From contig CBFHVV010000038.1 in assembly GCA_965658965.1 (NCBI GenBank), forward strand, positions 1 to 26,164: DNA of 26,164 nucleotides, in the 5' to 3' direction. This DNA is from Croceimicrobium sp965658965 (lineage in GTDB: Bacteria; Bacteroidota; Bacteroidia; Flavobacteriales; Schleiferiaceae). Below the pieces are notes generated by a model, which was not told where the DNA came from, made no database searches, and was given only the letters and a program-made list of their open reading frames with translations. Position 1 is the stretch's first letter; the number at the start of each line of letters is the position of its first letter. This document shows positions 23,202 through 26,164 of the stretch, piece after piece. A program made the position numbers and the translations under genes.

Positions 23202-24761
23202 TTACCAATCGATAGGGCGGTAGTCTTTCAAGAATTTTCCGCACCAGTGTTTGCCGGTATTTATTCCGTCTAATAGCGGGTCTAAAACACGAGCCGCTCC
23301 ATCTACAATATCTAAGGGAGGCTGAAAGTCGTGTACTTCCTCTTTTCGTTTTGCCAGTTCCGCAGGATCTTCATCGGTAACCCAGCCCGTGTCTACCGCA
23401 TTCATATAGATGCCATAATTGGCCAAATCGGAGGCACTGGTATGCGTCATCATATTTAAGGCTGCCTTGGCCATATTGGTGTGAGGATGGCGATCTTCTT
23501 TATGCCAACGATGAAATTTGCCTTCCATGGCCGATACGTTTATAATGTGCTTCATACCCGTATTTTCCTTTTTCATGATATGGCTAAGTCTGTTGCAAAG
23601 CACAAAGGGCGCCACCGAATTTACCAGCTGAACCTCTAACATTTCGTTGGTATGAATTTCGCCCATTTTTAAGCGCCAGCTGTTGGTTTTACGCAGGTCC
23701 ACTTGTTGTAGATCGGCATCTAATTTACCCATCGGGAAAACCTCTTCATCGGCAAGGGAATCGTCGATAGTATAAGGGATTTGTGAAAGTTCTGCGGAAG
23801 CCCTTAAGCCCACGCCTAATTGCTTTCCATGCCAGCTAAGGGGTAAATTTTTCTGTTCTTTATCCGAAAATGAACTACTGAGAGATTCTAATTCTTGAAT
23901 ACATTCATCGTGATCTTTTAGTAACTCTTGGGCAGTGCGTGGAAGCTTATGCATCGGCAAACTTTCATTGGCCATTAGGTGCTGATAAAAGCCAGCTGGT
24001 CGTCTTACTGTTTGCGCAGCATTATTAATTAAGATGTCTAGTCTTTGGTAGCGCTGTTCAATAAAATTACAGAAGATTTCTACACTGGGAATATGCCGCA
24101 GGTCTAAACCGTGAATTTTAAGTCGATCACTCCATTCGTGGTAGTCGGCTTCTTTGGCAAAACGTAAGGCCGAGTCAACCGGGAAGCGGGTAGTGGCAAT
24201 AACGGTAGCCCCCGAGCGCAACATTTGTAAGCTTATGTAGTAACCAATTTTTAGTCGCGAGCCGGTTACCAGTGCTACTTGCCCTTTTAAATCTGCTGTT
24301 TGAAAGCGCTTGGCATAATTAAAGTCGCCGCATTCTTTACACATGCTGTCGTAAAAATGGTGTAGGTTATGGTATACTTTCTTGCACACATAACAGTTGC
24401 GTGGCGATTCTAGCTTTTGTTCTTCTTTCGGTCTATCGTCGGTGAAGGAAAGCATTTTTGGCGCTTCAAAAACAATGGCTTCTCGCGCAGAGCGGATCCC
24501 CGTATTTTTACGAGCGTGGCGATCTCTTTCCTGCATTTTCCTTTTCTCGGCTTTCTTGGCCGAGCGCTTGCGCCGATGAAACTCTTCTCGTGAAGGCCGA
24601 GATAACATGCCAGCAGCAATCAGCAATTCCCTCCGTTTTTCTTCAGGAATCTCAAAGATTTGATCTGTATTACTGTTGAGGTTTTGTAAAACCGAGAGAC
24701 AAAGGTCTACTTGCTCTGGGCTGACCTTTGCAGCTTCTTTATCATCCTTAGTCTCCGACAT
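23202..24761 (-). CDS. unusual SDR-family protein with N-terminal zinc ribbon and altered active site
   Basis: A 519-residue protein, about twice the length of a classical SDR. Residues 1-120 are charged and Lys/Arg-rich (61-86), then four cysteines form a likely zinc ribbon (C123-x2-C126, C141-x2-C144). The SDR fold begins near 160: VTGSRLKIGYY (165-175) is a degenerate cofactor loop and LINNAAQ (244-250) matches NNAG. About 100 residues without SDR motifs (255-360) follow. Ser410 in NVSAMEG fits the catalytic serine, but the tyrosine of Y-x3-K is Thr428 before Lys432. Redox activity is therefore uncertain; an RNA- or protein-binding role is possible. It is not clearly part of the PKS operon, although only 64 bases separate them. 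Confidence 0.8.
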   Translation of the reverse strand: MSETKDDKEAAKVSPEQVDLCLSVLQNLNSNTDQIFEIPEEKRRELLIAAGMLSRPSREEFHRRKRSAKKAEKRKMQERDRHARKNTGIRSAREAIVFEAPKMLSFTDDRPKEEQKLESPRNCYVCKKVYHNLHHFYDSMCKECGDFNYAKRFQTADLKGQVALVTGSRLKIGYYISLQMLRSGATVIATTRFPVDSALRFAKEADYHEWSDRLKIHGLDLRHIPSVEIFCNFIEQRYQRLDILINNAAQTVRRPAGFYQHLMANESLPMHKLPRTAQELLKDHDECIQELESLSSSFSDKEQKNLPLSWHGKQLGVGLRASAELSQIPYTIDDSLADEEVFPMGKLDADLQQVDLRKTNSWRLKMGEIHTNEMLEVQLVNSVAPFVLCNRLSHIMKKENTGMKHIINVSAMEGKFHRWHKEDRHPHTNMAKAALNMMTHTSASDLANYGIYMNAVDTGWVTDEDPAELAKRKEEVHDFQPPLDIVDGAARVLDPLLDGINTGKHWCGKFLKDYRPIDW

Positions 24762-24793
24762 GCTTCTTTAATTTGTCGCGAAATTAGGTATAA

Positions 24794-24833
24794 AAGAGAG
24801 ATGCGAAATTTCAAATTTCACTCGCAGTCTCTT
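24794..24833 (-). terminator. possible terminator after the RNA helicase gene
   Basis: An imperfect long inverted repeat, with arms AAGAGAGATGCGAAATTT on one side and a matching AAGAGACTGCGAGTGAAATTT on the other strand, overlaps the helicase stop codon. Read on the minus strand it ends in a short T run (CTCTTTTATA). It would end helicase transcription before the SDR gene 70 bases downstream. Confidence 0.45.
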
Positions 24834-25947
24834 AGATTTTCACTTCCTTAAACTTAATCCCAAGGCTACGCTCGTAATTGCGTATTGTTTTTAAGTCGTA
24901 GGCATTAGCAAAACAAATAGAAATACCTTCTTTACCAGCACGAGCGGTGCGGCCACTGCGATGAGTGTAGTATTCGTCGCTTTCGGGTAATTGATAATGA
25001 GCTACATAGCTTAAGTCTGAAATGTCAATGCCTCGGGCAGCAACATCTGTAGCAACGAGAAAACGTAAAGTTTCATTTTTAAAGGCGCGCATAACTTTAT
25101 CGCGTTCTTTCTGCATTAAGTCGCCATGAATAGCATCGGTAGCAAAGTTTTTAGCAATTAATTGCTGACTTAGTTTTTTAGTGGCGGCTTTGGTTCTGCA
25201 AAAAATCACACCGCGTTCATCGGGTTCCATGCGTAAAAATTGATGTAGGGCATTCAGCTTGTCGGCATCCTCACATTTTACAAATTGATGTGAAATATTC
25301 TTGTTTACTACATTTTCTTGCTTTACCTCAATGCGCGGTGCGCCAGCATCTAAATGCTTGGTAATGATAGCTTTTATTTCTTTGGGAATGGTGGCGGAAA
25401 ATAACCACTTGTTTTCCACGGCGGGTAGAAAGCCTAAAATTTCGTCGAGTTCTTTTTTAAAGCCCATGCTGAGCATTTCATCGGCCTCATCTAAAATTAC
25501 AGATTTTACACCGCGTAAATCAACTGCTTTGCGTTTTACTAGATCAATAAGGCGACCAGGAGTGGCAACTACTATATGGGTTGGGCGAGCGAGAGCGCTA
25601 ATTTGACGATCAATATGTTCTCCACCGTAGACAGATTCGGTGAATATTTTGGCAGAGTACTTCGTAAACTTAAAGAGTTGTTTGGCTACTTGCTGAGCCA
25701 GTTCGCGGGTAGGACAAAGTATTAAGCCCTGCACGGAGTCTAGCTTAGGATCTATCTGCTGTAAAAGCGGTAAACCATAAGCCGCAGTTTTACCAGTGCC
25801 GGTTTGAGCCTGAGCTACAATATCCATAGAGCTTGCTAATAAAAGCGGAATTACCTGCTTTTGGATATTAGTGGGATGAATAATATTTAACTCAGTTAAT
25901 CCTTTTACAAGTTCTGAGCTGATTCCTAGTGTTTCGAAGTTATCCAA
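24832..25947 (-). CDS. DEAD-box ATP-dependent RNA helicase
   Basis: A 371-residue helicase consisting of the two RecA-like domains only. All main motifs are intact: Q-motif region NIIHPTNIQKQVIPLLL, motif I AQTGTGKT (47-54), PTRELAQQ, TPGRL, the DEAD box, SAT, VATDVAARGIDIS and HRSGRTARAG. There is no basic C-terminal tail like that of CsdA, DbpA or Bacteroidetes RhlE homologues, so it may rely on partners for RNA specificity. A role in RNA unwinding during ribosome assembly or cold adaptation is inferred from the family. The start is TTG at 25947; no in-frame ATG exists in the upstream 50 bases. Confidence 0.94.
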   Translation of the reverse strand: MDNFETLGISSELVKGLTELNIIHPTNIQKQVIPLLLASSMDIVAQAQTGTGKTAAYGLPLLQQIDPKLDSVQGLILCPTRELAQQVAKQLFKFTKYSAKIFTESVYGGEHIDRQISALARPTHIVVATPGRLIDLVKRKAVDLRGVKSVILDEADEMLSMGFKKELDEILGFLPAVENKWLFSATIPKEIKAIITKHLDAGAPRIEVKQENVVNKNISHQFVKCEDADKLNALHQFLRMEPDERGVIFCRTKAATKKLSQQLIAKNFATDAIHGDLMQKERDKVMRAFKNETLRFLVATDVAARGIDISDLSYVAHYQLPESDEYYTHRSGRTARAGKEGISICFANAYDLKTIRNYERSLGIKFKEVKI

Positions 25948-25969
25948 AATTGCTGATTCAAATTCAGCG

Positions 25970-25977
25970 CAAAGGTA
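25970..25977 (-). promoter_or_regulatory. Bacteroidetes-type -7 promoter element of the helicase gene
   Basis: On the minus strand the octamer TACCTTTG matches the Bacteroidetes -7 consensus TAnnTTTG exactly and lies 22 bases before the TTG start, leaving a very short leader. A clear -33 TTTG was not found at the usual distance, so this is a moderate call. Confidence 0.5.
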
Positions 25978-26032
25978 GTTTAAAGATGATGGGCTAAATC
26001 AGCACCTTATGCTTAAAAGATAATGCTTGATT

Positions 26033-26164
26033 TTATATCCTCTCTAAATCGTAACGACTGCGGCTGTTTTTTACATTGCCAGTATTAAGGGTTGAAGCAG
26101 GCTCGAACAAGAGAATGCTTACTTCTTCTGGAGCATAAGGCTTATGTTTAGTGCCACGTGGTAT
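26033..26164 (-). CDS. C-terminal part of a cupin-domain protein (partial)
   Basis: An open frame on the minus strand runs from the right edge to TAA at 26033-26035, giving 43 residues. It begins IPRGTKHKPYAPEE and continues ILLFEPASTLNTGNV, which matches the last strands of small single-domain cupin proteins in which PRG-x-x-H supplies a metal-ligand histidine. The rest of the gene lies outside the window. The 85-base gap to the helicase holds the helicase promoter element, so the two are probably transcribed separately. Confidence 0.72.
   Translation of the reverse strand: MPRGTKHKPYAPEEVSILLFEPASTLNTGNVKNSRSRYDLERI

Noticed and set aside
25301..25606. 101-residue plus-strand open frame
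   Set aside because: It is fully antisense to the DEAD-box helicase, whose motifs are intact across the same bases.
1..26164. CRISPR arrays, tRNA or rRNA genes, prophage and insertion-sequence transposases
   Set aside because: No regularly spaced repeats, no tRNA T-loop signature in gaps, and no transposase or integrase motif in any sizeable open frame.

Overview
The window looks like chromosome from a marine or environmental member of the Bacteroidetes, probably the Flavobacteriia/Flavobacteriales. The reasons are a moderate to low GC content, tightly packed genes with start/stop overlaps (ATGA, TTGA, TAATG), weak Shine-Dalgarno sequences, one promoter element matching the Bacteroidetes -7 consensus TAnnTTTG, several typical Bacteroidetes lipoproteins and a UU-F-ending outer-membrane barrel. 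I cannot name a genus.

Region by region. (1) 1-3578, plus strand: the tail of an unidentified gene, then an AlgI-type membrane O-acyltransferase, an SGNH/DltD-like partner and a SAM methyltransferase in one tight run, probably modifying a cell-surface polysaccharide. (2) 3762-4673, minus strand: a conserved-looking lipoprotein, followed by a 575-base stretch without a supportable gene. (3) 5249-11060, plus strand: a five-gene operon of a FabG-type reductase, a KASIII-like enzyme that keeps its cysteine but has lost the usual His and Asn, an alpha/beta hydrolase, a sodium:solute symporter and an acyl-CoA ligase. It reads as an uptake-and-activation pathway for an unknown carboxylate. (4) 11061-12173: an AT-rich, AGA-rich two-helix membrane protein gene bracketed by two 63-base direct repeats (60/63 identical), likely a recent insertion. 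(5) 12174-16870, plus strand: a helical-repeat protein, a small lipoprotein with a strong terminator, an outer-membrane barrel and a lipoprotein alpha/beta hydrolase. (6) 16902-23137, minus strand: the most striking part, an eight-gene operon of FAD oxidoreductase, methyltransferase, type III polyketide synthase, FabL-like enoyl reductase, FabZ-like dehydratase, beta-ketoacyl synthase, acyl carrier protein and phosphopantetheinyl transferase. (7) 23202-26164, minus strand: an unusual zinc-ribbon SDR protein, a DEAD-box RNA helicase, and the tail of a cupin protein.

How the parts work together. The minus-strand operon is best read as a self-contained route to a phenolic lipid or quinone: a private type II fatty-acid module (KS, DH, ER, ACP and its own PPTase) builds an acyl starter, the type III PKS extends and cyclises it, and the methyltransferase and flavoprotein tailor the ring. 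This resembles srsABC of Streptomyces griseus (PKS, methyltransferase, hydroxylase) joined to the Azotobacter ars logic of handing FAS-made acyl chains to type III PKSs, but with discrete type II enzymes. No ketoreductase lies inside the operon, so that step would have to come from elsewhere.
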